From Pleurodeles waltl (Eukaryota; Chordata; Amphibia; Caudata; Salamandridae), in contig NC_090437.1 of the NCBI RefSeq assembly GCF_031143425.1, forward strand, positions 849,661,978-849,725,977: a stretch of DNA of 64,000 bases. The letters run 5' to 3'. Under the pieces are notes generated by a model, which was given only the letters and a program-made list of their open reading frames with translations, did no database searches and was not told the origin of the DNA. The position numbers and the translations under genes are program-made. Positions 53,756-64,000 of this stretch are shown here, piece after piece (position 1 is the first letter of the stretch; every line of letters begins with the position of its first letter).

Positions 53756-56363
53756 ATGGCTCGAGTGTCTGGGGAAAGGGCCCCTGCCTTCACATCGGAG
53801 GAGTTGGAGAGACTCGTGGATGGGGTCCTCCCCCAGTACACGCTACTCTACGGTCCTCCAGACAAACAGGTAAGTACACTGGGAGCATGCTGTATGGGCT
53901 ATGCCAGTGTGGAGTGGGGTGGATGAAAGATGCGGGGGAGAATGAGGCGTGCATGAAACGACGATGAATGCATGTGCCACATGGCAAGGGTAGGGATGGG
54001 GGCCAATGACTGTGACGGTGCAGTTGGTAATAAAATTTCTCTTCCCCCTGTACAAATCATGTAGGTCAGCGCCCACCAGAAAAAAGATATTTGACGTGCC
54101 ATCGCCAAGGACGTCCGGACCCTGGGGGTCTACCACAGACGGAGCACCCACTGCCGGGAAACATGGGAGAACATTCGCCCCTGGAGCAAGAAGACGGCGG
54201 AGGCTCAGCTGGGGATGGCCTCCCAACATGGGAGGGGTGCCTGTTGCACCATGACCCCCCTGATGTTCAGGATCCTGGCGGTGGCGTACCCGGAGTTGGA
54301 TGGGCGCTTGAGGGCATCACAGCAGGCACAAGGGGGTAAGTACACTCTCATCCTGCTGGTTTTGTGTGCAGTGGAGGTGTCTGGGTGGGGGAGGTGGTCT
54401 GTGGGTTTCCCTAGGCCAGGGCGAGTTTAGTAGGCAAGGTCCCTCCGAAAGGCAGGCCATGTGGCACCCCACCCGACCTCTGTAGAATGCCAAGTACACC
54501 TAGTAATGTCCCTGTGTCATCCATGTGTGCAGATGTCGTCCATAGCCTTGTAGGCCATTTCCCAGGGATTGAACAGTGTAGCCCAAGAGCACCGCGTAGT
54601 GCAGGGGGCTTCTGTGTCTGTCGTGTCCGCCAACGGTAGCGGTAATGCATGCACTCAACATATCTTTCTTCCGTTGTCCCCCCCCTTTTTGTGGTCTCCC
54701 TGTTCTTGTGTGCATTAGCATCATCAGACCGAGGAGCAGTGGCACAGGAGCAGGAGGGAGCTGCATCCCACATGGCCCTGGAGGGTGAGACAATGGACTC
54801 GGAGTTCACCAGTGGGACAGAGGGTGAGGGGAGCTCCACAGCGGGGACAGGAGCTGACACCAGTGACACGGACTCGTCCTCTGATGGGAGCTCCCTTGTG
54901 GTGGCGGCACCATCTGTGCCCCCCGCTTCTACAGGTACAGCCGCCACCCCCTCTACCAGCACCGCCCTCCCAGCAGCCCCTCAGCCTTTGCCCGGTGCCC
55001 GCTCACCCAGGAGGGTGGGCATCACCTTCGCCCCAGGCACCTCAGGCCCTGCCTCAGTCATTCCTGCTGCCCTCAGTGAGGAGGCCATTGACCTCCTCAG
55101 GTCCCTCACTGTTGGGCAGTCTACCATTTTGAATGCCATCCAGGGTGTAAAAAGGCAGTTGCAACAAACAAATGCATTCCTGGAGGGCATTCATTCTGGT
55201 CAGGCAGCCCTTCAGCGAGCTTTTCAGACTCTGGCCTCAGCACTGATGGCAGCCATTGTCCCCGTCTCTAGCCTCCCCCCTCCAACTTCCTCCACCCAGA
55301 CCCAATCCCCTGTACCACAGCCTATCCCAAGCACACCTTCAGACCAGCATGCACACACGTCAACACACAAGGGAAGCTCAGGCAAACATAAGCACCACAC
55401 ATCCCACAGGCACTCATGCAAGCATCACACACATGCTGACACACCAACATCCACTGCCTCCACTGTGTCCCCCTCCTCCTCATCTCCCTCCTCCCTCCCA
55501 GTCTTGTCTACACTCACACCTGCATGCACTACATCTACAGCCACTACTGCTATCACCAGCACACACACCACCACACCCCGCTCACGTGCAGTCACCACCC
55601 CCACTACCATTCACACGTCACCTGTGTCCTCTCCCAGTGTGTCTGTGATGCCACCTCCCAAGATACACAAACACAGGCACACACCCACCCAACAGCCATC
55701 CACCTCACGACAGCCTCCAGCGCATGCACCTTCACCCAAAGTCACCAAACGAACACCTCCTACAACCACCACCTCTTCCTCCACTCCCAAACCCCCTCCA
55801 GCTACCCGCCCCAGTGTCTCCCAAAACCTTTCCTGTCCAACCTTAACCTCTTTCCCACACCTCCCCCACCCCGTCCATCTCCAAGGTCCCGAACTAGCAC
55901 CTCAGCCACAACATCTCCGGGACCAGTGGTGCCTGTAGTCACCGGAATATGGAGTGCACCGGCCACCAGGGCAGCCAGTGTGGCACGGAGCCACAGTACG
56001 AACAGTCCCCCATCTGTCAAGCATCAGAAGTTGGCCAGTGCCCAGCGGGAGAGGAGGAAGACTCCAGCCACCAAAGCCGCTCCCAGGGGTCCCGGTCGGA
56101 GTGTGGAGTCAGCTGCGACACCTTCCAAGGTGGGGAAGGGCCACAAGAAACCCGGCAAGTCTGGGAAGAGCAGCACGGTGGAGAAGACCACCATCATCCC
56201 TGCTGCCCAGGAGGCCACCGCCATCATCCCCGCTGCCCAGGAGGCCACCGCCAGCACCTGCCCTGCTGCCCTGGAGGCCACCGCCATCATCCCCGCTGCC
56301 CAGGAGGCCACCGCCATCATCCCCGCTGCCCAGGAGGCCACCGCCATCATCCCAGCTGCCTAG
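53756..56363 (+). pseudogene. Harbinger Myb/SANT-like gene 2 (three exons)
   Basis: This is a second, different Myb/SANT-like protein. Exon 1 (53756-53869) starts MARVSGERAPAFTSEELERL and ends at CAG|GTAAGT. Exon 2 (54065-54335, after TGTAG) continues VSAHQKKDI and has a TGA at 54092-54094 where Trp is usual. It then reads RAIAKDVRTLGVYHRRSTHC and LTPLMFRILAVAYPELDGRL, ending at GGGG|GTAAGT. Exon 3 (54719 on, after GCATTAG) joins in phase and encodes a Ser/Thr/Pro-rich region with a helical segment (LSEEAIDLLRSLTVGQSTIL; NAIQGVKRQLQQTNAFLEGI). The frame breaks near 55850 and continues in another frame through a Lys-rich part (KHQKLASAQRERRKTPATK) to 10-residue repeats ending at a TAG at 56361-56363. 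Splice phases support the gene model. Confidence 0.78.
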
Positions 56364-56400
56364 GAGGCCACCTCCAGCACCTGCCCTGCTGCCCAGGAGG
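56197..56400 (+). repeat. Minisatellite, 30-bp unit
   Basis: Six or seven copies of a unit around CCATCATCCCCGCTGCCCAG lie in frame in Myb-like gene 2 and encode TAIIPAAQEA decapeptides. Confidence 0.85.
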
Positions 56401-56655
56401 CCACAGCCAGCACAAGCCCCGCTGGGCTAGAGAGGACTGCCAGCACAAGCCCCACTGGGCTAGAGAAGACCGCCAGCACAAGCACCGCCAGCACAAGCCC
56501 CACTGGGCTAGAGAGGACCGCCAGCACAAGCCCCGCTGGGCTAGAGAGGACCGCCAGCACAAGCCCCGCTGGGCCAGAGCCAGCACAAGCCCCGCTGGGC
56601 TAAATAGGACCGCCAGCACAAGCCCCGTTGGGCTAGAGAGGACCGCCAGCAGATG
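56400..56655 (+). repeat. Minisatellite, 33-bp unit
   Basis: About seven copies of GCCAGCACAAGCCCCGCTGG-type units (33 bp) encode TASTSPAGLER-like undecapeptides in frame. Some copies are truncated (near 56475 and 56580). Confidence 0.85.
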
Positions 56656-56664
56656 AGTCATTGC

Positions 56665-56850
56665 AGAGGAACCCGTCGCCTCAAGCACAGCTGAACAGGG
56701 CACCGCCGCCTCAAGCACCGCTGAACAGGGCACCGCCGCATCAAGCACCGCTGAACAGGGCACCGCCGCCTCAAGCACCGCTGAACAAGGCACCGCCGCA
56801 TCAAGCACCGCTGAACAGAGCACCGCCGCATTAAGCACCGCTGGCCCATG
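56665..56850 (+). repeat. Minisatellite, 30-bp unit (second type)
   Basis: About six copies of CTCAAGCACCGCTGAACAGG-type units encode GTAASSTAEQ-like peptides. Confidence 0.85.
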
Positions 56851-56879
56851 ATCGCCAAGGGCACTGCCGCTACTGAGTC

Positions 56880-57095
56880 CGTCACGAGCAGGAGGAAGCA
56901 CTCTGGGCACAAAGCCCCCTCCAGAACCAGTGGAGACTGTCATCCACTACCTCTGTCCTTAGCAGGATGAAGCACTCTGGGCACAAAGCCCCCTCCAGAA
57001 CCAGTGGAGACTGTCATCCACTACCTCTGTCCTTAGCAGGATGAAGCACTCTGGGAACAAAGCCCCCTCCAGAACCAGTGGAGACTGTTATCCAC
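56880..57095 (+). repeat. Minisatellite, ~74-bp unit
   Basis: Nearly three copies start with GCACTCTGGGCACAAAGCCC and contain CCAGAACCAGTGGAGACTGT. The third is cut where the next minisatellite begins. Confidence 0.85.
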
Positions 57096-57479
57096 TTGAG
57101 AGACTGTGGCTTTGCACTCCCCAGGATATAGAAGTGGGCAACCCACCCACTGAAGAGACTTGAGATACTGTGGCTTTGCACTCCCCAGGATTGAACAGTG
57201 GGCAAACCACCCACTGTAGAGACTTGAGAGACTGTGGCTTTGCACTCCCCAGGATGCAGCAGTGGGCAACCCACCCACTGTAGAGACTTGAGAGACTGTG
57301 GCTTTGCACTCCCCGGGATTGAACAGTGGGCAAACCACCCACTGTAGAGACTTGAGAGACTGTGGCTTTGCACTCCCCAGGATGCAGCAGTGGGCAGCCC
57401 ACCCACTGTAGAGACTTGAGAGACTGTGGCTTTGCACTCCCCAGGATTGAACAGTGGGCATATGGCCCCCTCGTGGATT
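57096..57479 (+). repeat. Minisatellite, 64-bp unit, six copies
   Basis: Units start at 57096, 57160, 57224, 57288, 57352 and 57416 with TTGAGAGACTGTGGCTTTGC. Two variants alternate in the second half of the unit (GGATTGAACAGTGGG versus GGATGCAGCAGTGGG). Confidence 0.9.
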
Positions 57480-58327
57480 TGGCGTTGTGCACTCAACCAG
57501 CTGAGGTGCCCCCCCTTTCCCTCCCCCTGTGGTGCCTGTTTTCTTGCTCTCTGATGCCCCTGCAGTGTTCTCTCCGTCATGGTCGGGGATCTTGTGTGGG
57601 CCTCGCCCATACCGTGATGGCGCAGTGTTCCACGGACTTCATTGGAGCGCTACCTGGACTACTAAGCTTGGTGTATATTTTGTTTATAGTGTATATATAT
57701 ATATTTTTTTGCGTACTTGATTTTAATATATTACAAAGGTTACACTCATTTGCTTTTGTCTTTGCATGCTTCCGGAGGGGGTTAGGGGGTGTAACTGTAA
57801 TGTATCATGCTGTATTGGTGTGTGTGTTGTAGTGGGTGAGGGTGGGCGTGTTGCGTGTGTGTGTCCCTGTTTTTTCCCTCCCCCTCCCCTGTGTCGTAGG
57901 TGCAGTACTCACCGTTGTCTTCACCACCGGCGTTCGTGCTCCTGGCAGAGGAGCAGGAAGATAATGGCTGGCAGGATGTGCAGCTCTGGTTCGATGGCAT
58001 CCGGATTCCTCGTGGGGTGTGTAGAGGTGAGCGTTTTCCCTTCGAAGTCCTGTTTCCGCCGTGTTTTTGTCCGCAGTGAATCCGCCTCCGAGAAGGTGGC
58101 GGATTGGTAGGTTGTGATACTTTGGGCGGTACTTTGTCTTCTGCCTGTCTATTGGCGGTGACCGCCAAGCTGTTTGATTGTACCGCCGTGGCGGTCGGAG
58201 TGTTAAAGTGGCTGTCTTTGTTGGCGGTTTCCGCCACAGTAGTAACTCCAATTTTTTTTAAGACCGCCGGCCTGTTGGCGGTCTTACCACCGCTTTAACA
58301 CCGTCTGCCAGGGTTGTAATGACCACC
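57480..58327. other. 3' part and right terminus of the Harbinger element
   Basis: The stretch is non-coding. 57680-57720 is T/TA-rich. From about 58120 the sequence is rich in GGCGGT/ACCGCC words and ends in the right terminal repeat (GTTGTAATGACCACC at 58313-58327). Confidence 0.6.
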
Positions 58328-58944
58328 TATATGTCTTAAAGTTTCATAATAATGAAATGCTCCAAATCTCCTTGTTAACATGTATTTAAAACCCAAAATG
58401 TGTGTACCAATGTTACTAGCCTAATGTTCTGCCCAATGCGACACTTGTCACTAATATCCCGAAAACCTCTAGGAGAGAGCATCAAGAACCTTTTAGAGTA
58501 GTTTGTAAATCATTCCAGTGTTGACCAGTTTTCCTTACACAGTATTGTTGAAATCCAGACTTTGCCATTATTTTTCAAATATTCCTTGAGAAGAGCCCAC
58601 ATTTTTGATAAGTTGGTATTTAGGTGTAATCCAATTTTGATCACTGTCGCTGGATGTTGTGCTTTAAATGCACAATGTTCCAGAATATATCCCCATAAAA
58701 TATTGTTGATTACTGCAGTGTTGTTGTATTATTTATGGTTTATTCGCTCATTGTTCTATTTTATGTAGAAATATGTTTATATTGCAACAATGCAAAAATG
58801 TGACGTGATTTAAATGTTTCTCACCGATTGGGCTGGCACACAAATGTTGTTCATTGGACGCAAAAGGTTTGGGACCTCAGCTTTAACCTGTTTCTGGCTT
58901 ATTATATATATATATATATATATCTATCTATCTATCTATATATA

Positions 58945-58994
<50 letters not shown>

Positions 58995-59045
58995 TATATA
59001 TAGATAGATAGATATATATATATATATACCGAGCAGTAAGGTGGC
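58328..59045. repeat. Unassigned sequence ending in an (AT)n/(TATC)n/(TAGA)n microsatellite (about 58902-59028)
   Basis: The microsatellite runs TATA..., TCTATCTATC, TATA..., then TAGATAGATAGA and TATA again. It is therefore symmetric and can fold on itself. No gene is seen in 58331-58900. Confidence 0.7.
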
Positions 59046-59790
59046 TTTCATGTAACAACCCCCCCAAGTCCTCCTTCTGATGACGCAACAGAACCAGGAG
59101 GCAGATAAATCTACAGTTCTCTGGAGGCTCTGCACAACAGATTTAGATAAATGTATTATATTATCTAAAAAGTACATTCCTTTGGTGTTTAATGAAAGGT
59201 TCAAAACTTTGGCTGATCCCTCCTCTTCAATCACACTTTGGATTCTTCAGGTTAGAATTAAATAGGATCAAAAAAAGTTGGAAAACTACAGTTCGCTGGT
59301 ATCATAGTGCGATGTGGTAGATCTCTGACTCTGATGATTCATATATTCAAGGAAACATGCATACAAATCTACACAGGTGGGATTTCTGGGATACTGGGAG
59401 TAGACATTGAGCCTTCCCCGATGTTAGCATTGTTGAGTATTATTGAGCACTTTCCAGGTCTAAGGGGTGATTTGGCCCTCCTTGAATAGGGGGACAGTCT
59501 TGGCCAAACGTGATATTGCCAAACATTGGTGTTCCTCAATCCCCCCTCCGCTGACGAGCTGGAGGGCAGGAATGGACTAGTGCTCAAGACTCAAAGAATT
59601 GGTTTATGTCAAGAGGCTGCCCCAAGAAATATGAGTGGGTGTGGGGGAAATAAATGGCTCATCATGGTCTTTGCTTAGGGGCCGTGGCTTGGTTCTATTT
59701 GTCAGTGGGATGTAAACTCCTCTGTGGTTCCATCACCTATTGTATTACTGTATAAGATGGTAAAACTAAATAAAACGTTTAATACATAAA
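59046..59790 (+). pseudogene. L1 ORF2 C-terminal fragment
   Basis: Frameshifted C-terminal pieces of a LINE ORF2 are visible: GILGVDIEPSP at about 59389, LALLEQG-like and AKRDIAKHW-like words at about 59470-59530 (the reading AKRDIAKHWCSS is present in one frame), and then RAGMD and VYVKRLPQE at about 59560-59630. An A-rich end (AAAACTAAATAAAACG, about 59762) follows. This is the same family type as the remnant at 41610-48240. Confidence 0.6.
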
Positions 59791-60340
59791 CATCTACACA
59801 GGTTGTGCATTTAAATGCATATGCCTACCTAATTGCGTATTCTGTAAGCTTCAAGGCCAGAGACCTTAAAAAATGAAGTTCTAAGTTTGGAATTCTTCTG
59901 TACGTCGGTGATGCTTCTAACATTTCTGTTGCTTATGCCTGACTATGTAATTTATTTATTCAATTGCCATCAGCATTAGCTTTACAATGTAAAAAAATAA
60001 TTATCATCTATCATGATTAAAACCGTCATGAGAGCCCAGCTCTGCGCAGTGCGCAGTTTAAAAAAAAGAAAGATATATATATATATATATATCTATATAT
60101 ATAAACATATATCCATATATATATATATATATATACACCTACAAACCATGCTAAGTTAGAGGCATATTCCTAGAACAGACGCCGATTGCAACCAACATGA
60201 AAAAAAACACTTAATAAGAAGAAGAATGATGGCACATTGAGTTAATCCTGCAGTCCAGAATTATGTTGGAACCTAATATCTTATTTTTGGCCACACTGAC
60301 CATAAGTAGGTAGAAACAGTAACAGCAATGAGAGGATCAC
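59791..60340. other. Unassigned, with an (AT)n microsatellite at about 60071-60135
   Basis: The AT dinucleotide tract is interrupted by ATC and ATAAAC. No gene is seen. Confidence 0.5.
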
Positions 60341-60350
60341 TCGTCCTAAG

Positions 60351-60535
60351 TCAGAGCATCATAAATTCCTCTGATAACCAGGCACCCTTTGTCCTAAATA
60401 ATTTGTCCATCCAGTGTCTGCGCTCATCAACACATTTTGTGCAAAACAGCAAAAAGTGCATCACGGTATCTTTGCCGCCTATCAGACGGTCACAATAGAT
60501 GCTCACCTTTGGAGTTATGTATTGCCGAAATAAGA
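60351..60535 (-). pseudogene. Non-LTR retrotransposon C-terminal fragment
   Basis: The minus-strand frame contains CDRLIGGKDTVMHFLLFC and ERRHWMDKLF. These resemble the cysteine/histidine motif (C-x-D-T-x-H-FLL-C) downstream of the RT domain in many non-LTR elements. Upstream the similarity stops near 60540, where a different repeat (GGGCCAGATGTAGCAAAGGG) begins. The clade cannot be assigned. Confidence 0.45.
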
Positions 60536-60774
60536 AATATAGGGCCAGATGTAGCAAAGGGTTTTTCCCATTCTGTGTCAATGGGAAAATGTGTTCGTAC
60601 ATATAGCCCATAGAGCCTACCATGGTGGAATGGACACGCCTCTATTTAAGGATGCCAAAATGTTGTTGCAAAGATTTGAAAAGATGTCATTTGTGTTTAC
60701 AACATCAATAAACTGTTCGTATAAAATTCTGTTACTTTACACGCAGAGTCTGTGCTGCAGTATGAATATTAAAT

Positions 60775-61105
60775 CAAAACGAGTTATAGCTATTAGCGTT
60801 GTAAAGAAAAATAAACGAAGGGAAATCTTGCTATCTAAAATGCAGCGCAATCGCGCTGCGTGGAAAATATACAGATAAAGTAGTCCGAACCCCAGGCTGA
60901 AAACATTGAGCCTCGTCTGTATTTGGTAGTTTACTGGTGCTGTGTAGGTGGGCTAAACACAGGAAAAGGCATGACGTATGCATGCCTTTCACAAATGAAA
61001 GCAAGCGGATTTTAAAAGGCAAGCCCACGAACCAATGTAAGTGACTGAGGTGACATGGGCGTGGTTTGAAGCCCAAAGAGAGATCACAGAATGGACGGAG
61101 CGCTT
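60775..61105 (+). repeat. Dispersed repeat R1, copy 5
   Basis: It contains TAGCTATTAGCGTTGTAAAG, GCAGCGCAATCGCGCTGCG, AGGAAAAGGCATGACG and TTTTAAAAGGCAAGCCCACG in the same order as copy 1, followed by GAACCAATGTAAGTGACTG. The 5' start is diverged. Confidence 0.7.
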
Positions 61106-62230
61106 TGCGCTAGCCCATAAAAAGGGCAGAAGAGGGACTATAGACTGTAAAAAAGAATACCTAAGGTCGGACCAAGCCTACTATCTCGACCATGCTGTGG
61201 AGCGAAGGAGTAAATCAAATCTTTGGGCTCACTAGAGGCACTGGAAAGTGCTGCAGGACAACATCCAGGTCAGGAATGGGAGAAACATGGCGGGGGCTTG
61301 AGAATTTAGGGAAAGAGCGCCAGTGTGCTCTATACACATGGCAGTGGGAGGGGCAGGACATGCACTCACAACAAGGGCTAAGTAATGAAACAAAAAAATA
61401 AAAAAGATATATACAGTATATATGACATCAGCAATGCAATTATAAAATTCAAGCCATCAAAAGTGTGGGTAAAGAAGAAGTGCTCCAGGGGTTGGACACA
61501 AAGGAGGACAGGGAGGAAAGCCATCCATTAAGGAGCAGGCAACTGAGATACACAACAAAGCAATCTAACCAACAGCAAGGGGCTGGCCCAATGTTTATGT
61601 ATGTAGTATGTATGCAATGTTGGCAGGACATCAGGAGTCATTACATGATAATGAGTACCTCAGGCAACATTACATCACAGGTAGATATTGAGATATTGAT
61701 ACATTTACTTTGGGAGTCACAACATTGCCAGGGAGATTATGTGCAAGTAACAACAGGTACATTTTTGTACTTTTAATCTTAAAATCACTTAACAAAGAAG
61801 TACATTGAAAGGCTAGACTGTGTTTAAGATAATTTCAATTGAGAAAAAAAAATGGTAATAAAATACAAATATTTATATTGTCAAACCCCATTCTGGGGAC
61901 TACAGGTCAGCAGAGGCTTTTGGCTCTCAACTGTAGGGGTTTAAGTTGCTTACCTCTGATGTCCCATGGCCCATCTTAACATGTCTTTGTAAACTGTGCC
62001 AAGCACAAATCTTTCCGCAATTTGACTCTAGGGTCTGTGAGGGTGAGCATTCACATGTTTCTGAGGGAGGTAGTGTGGGGGTGCTCAAGCTCATGGCTCA
62101 GCAGTCAATCAGCAGTCCCAATAAAGTGAATGTCCAACCTAGTGCTCATTATTTCAAGACAGAAAGTCCTTTATACACACACAATCATATTCAATAGCAC
62201 ACTCTACTATGAACAGAAAACAACTCAGGG
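61106..62230. other. Unassigned stretch
   Basis: No recognisable gene. The region 61860-62220 may belong to an unidentified repeat into which the following inverted-repeat element inserted. Confidence 0.3.
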
Positions 62231-63158
62231 GCATATTTATTCTCTGTTTGCACTGAATTAGCGTCATTTTTTTTTTACTCTAACTCGGTGCAAAACAAAC
62301 TCCACATTTATACTTTGGTGCTAGACCCATCTAGCGCCAAATTAATGGAGTTAAAGTCATTTTTTGGAAGTGGAAACCTACCTTGCCTTAATGAGATGCA
62401 AGGTAGGCGTTTCCGTGCAAAAAATGACTCTATGGCCTTAACGCCATACCTATACTCCTGTGCAAAAATGGAACACGGAAGGGAGGAGGGGTCAAAAAAT
62501 GGGGCAAAGCTTGCTTTGCCCCATTTTTTAACGCCTGGGTCAGGGCTGGCGTTAGGGGACCTGTGAGCCTATTTCAATGGTTGAACACCATGCAATAAGC
62601 CCACAGGTGCCCTCCCCAGGCCCCAGGAACACCCACACCAGAGAGACAGCGAAGGATGGAGGACCCCAACCCAGGTAAGTAGAGTTAAGTACAGGTAAGT
62701 ATTTTATTTTATTTTTTAAAGTGCCATCGGGGGCCCTGAAATGGGCCCCCCTACATGGCACTGGGTGCATTGGCCATGCCCAGGGGACCCTGGTCCCCTG
62801 TGCTGGCCATTGGGGGTGGTGGGCATGACTCCTGTCTTTTCTAAGACAGGAGTCATGTGGTATGGATGGTTTTGCGTCAGAAAATGACTCTAGGCAGGTT
62901 AGAGGCATTTTTTTTTACTCTAACTTGCCTAAACTAACGTCATTTTTGGCTGCAAAAAAACACTTCTTCCAAACTGCCAGCCCAACCCGACTAAAGTCAT
63001 TTTTTTTTACCACTAGCCTACCCTTTGCACCGGCTTGCACCATTCCAGAAATATAGTGCCCGGCTGGTGCACAGAAATGGTGCAATCTGGTGCTAAACCT
63101 TTTGGTGCAAAACTGAGTTGGTGCAGTTTTGCCTCAAAAAGTATAAATCAGGGCCTCA
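62231..63158. mobile_element. MITE-like inverted-repeat element
   Basis: The left end (GGGCATATTTAT, then TCGGTGCAAAAC near 62285) and right end (ATAAATCAGGGC near 63144, with GGTGCAAAACTGAG near 63103) form imperfect inverted repeats. CTCAG stands on both sides and may be the duplication. Internal stems include AAAAATGGGGCAAAGC with GCTTTGCCCCATTTTT (about 62495-62529) and CATGACTCCTGTCTT with AAGACAGGAGTCATG (about 62824-62857). The words CTCTAACT and GTCATTTTTT recur in both halves. No ORF was recognised. Confidence 0.55.
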
Positions 63159-64000
63159 GTGTCTCTGCGGGCTACATTGACAGGTACACCACCCACTCAC
63201 TCCCTTGTTGTTCCCAAAGTGTCTAGGTGCCTAGGTTCTCTCCCTAGTTCTGAATGTCTCCTCTTCTATTTCTGGGAGTCAACAGGTGAAGCAAGAATCT
63301 AGGATAGGTACAATTCAATTACCCCATTATGTATGAGTGTTTAGTCACAAGTATCCTAACCCTTCATGGGTGAAATAATTGTTTCAGAGTTAATAGGGAT
63401 CATGTCCACACTCTTTAAATAGCAGTGGTGTACCAGCAGGCAGTTCTAGGGTGCCTTTCTTTGCAATGCTGGGCCACATCTAGCAGATTGCCTGCACTGC
63501 TCCTTCATAGTGGTTGCCATGAAAGGTAGTCTTGAAATGTTGTAAACCCTCCTGGACCATTGATAAGAGCTGTCCATTAGGGACTATGCAGTTGACAGTT
63601 GTTGAGCTGTGTACCTGGATTGAGCATGAACTGTGTATTGGATTGAGCAGATGCAGTCCCGTCTCAGGCCAATCAGGATTTGGTAGAAGCAGCCTTACAA
63701 GAAGCAATCAAGTTTCGGAAGCTGCATCATCGCCTGGACCAATTAGGCTTTGGTAGATCCTGCCCTGTACAGGCTATCAGGCACAACACAATCACAGCCC
63801 TGACTAGACCTTGGCAGTCATATAGTTGCAAAGCTGTGTTTCCCTCCCAGTACCATTGTTGCAATTCCTGCTTGAAAGCATTAGGGGTCTATGAGGATGT
63901 GATCCTCCTGCAGGTTATTAGGCTACCAGGCCGTTCAGGTTCTCCAGATAGAGATACAGGGCCCTTGTCACAAGTTGCACTTTGTAGTACAATTTGTAGT
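63159..64000. other. Unassigned; start of another inverted-repeat element at about 63955
   Basis: No gene is seen. The last 40 bases (CACAAGTTGCACTTTGTAGT...) resemble the motif at about 27027 (CACAAACTGCACTTTGTTGT), so a further member of that small family probably begins here and is cut by the window end. Confidence 0.35.

Larger units (their letters stand above)
49600..58327. mobile_element. PIF/Harbinger DNA transposon with three damaged genes
   Basis: The left end (GGGGGTCATTACAAC) and right end (GTTGTAATGACCACC) form terminal inverted repeats flanked by the 3-bp duplication TAT (49597-49599 and 58328-58330), typical for Harbinger. The subterminal regions are rich in GGCGGT/ACCGCC words. 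Genes inside are Myb/SANT-like gene 1 (plus), transposase (minus) and Myb/SANT-like gene 2 (plus). All three carry disabling changes, so the element is non-autonomous now. At 8.7 kb it is long for the superfamily; a nested pair of related elements is an alternative, but I found no internal termini. Confidence 0.85.

Noticed and set aside
56024..57610. Long minus-strand frames over the minisatellites (up to 198 codons)
   Set aside because: They arise from 30-, 33- and 64-bp periodicity; repeats in multiples of three keep several frames open.
58902..59028. Symmetric TATA/TATC/TAGA tract as a regulatory element
   Set aside because: It is an ordinary compound microsatellite; its self-complementarity follows from the AT dinucleotide base.

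Overview
This window is eukaryotic and consists almost entirely of transposable elements and their debris. I found no exon of a host gene, no rRNA, no CRISPR array and no prokaryotic operon. The mix of L1-type LINEs, an intact DIRS-type tyrosine-recombinase retrotransposon, a large PIF/Harbinger transposon, Ty3/gypsy remnants, long hairpin-rich non-autonomous elements and satellite arrays points to a very large amphibian genome. A salamander is most likely. Several repeats look to me like families common in the newt Pleurodeles, but that is recollection and I could not check it.

Layout. 1-229: end of a Harbinger-like element. 1859-16448: a 14.6-kb unit bounded by TTAA, with a unique left segment, a 373-384 bp tandem array (2956-14460), a second ~370-bp GC-rich hairpin array (14460-16010) and a run of seven perfect or near-perfect hairpins (16022-16429). 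A full-length 7.2-kb L1 element (3715-10895) sits inside the first array, flanked by a 17-bp target-site duplication. 16449-33117: decayed non-coding repeats, a Ty3/gypsy remnant (20100-22160) and two copies of a dispersed repeat called R1 here. 33118-38158: a complete DIRS element on the minus strand with three long uninterrupted ORFs (Gag, RT/RNase H, tyrosine recombinase), identical 96-bp inverted terminal repeats and the internal complementary region expected for this class. 41610-48240: an old L1 remnant carrying two nested insertions, an LTR-like 2.8-kb element with TSD CACAT and an R1 copy. 48876-49208: a foldback element built of ACAACTA-type heptamers. 49600-58327: a Harbinger element with terminal inverted repeats and a TAT duplication. 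It carries a DDE transposase gene (minus strand) flanked by two different Myb/SANT-like genes (plus strand), all damaged, plus five successive minisatellites. 58328-64000: microsatellites, two further LINE fragments, an R1 copy and a ~930-bp inverted-repeat MITE-like element.

How the parts work together. The coding content belongs to three selfish systems. L1 uses ORF1p (RNA binding) and ORF2p (endonuclease and reverse transcriptase) for target-primed retrotransposition. DIRS uses Gag, RT/RNase H and a tyrosine recombinase that inserts a circular DNA without a classical duplication. Harbinger uses a DDE nuclease with a Myb/SANT partner protein. Only the DIRS element still has all its frames open. 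The L1 is full length but carries four in-frame stops, and the Harbinger genes each carry stops, frameshifts or a lost splice site. The nesting gives a relative order of events: array before L1; old L1 before the LTR-like element and R1.
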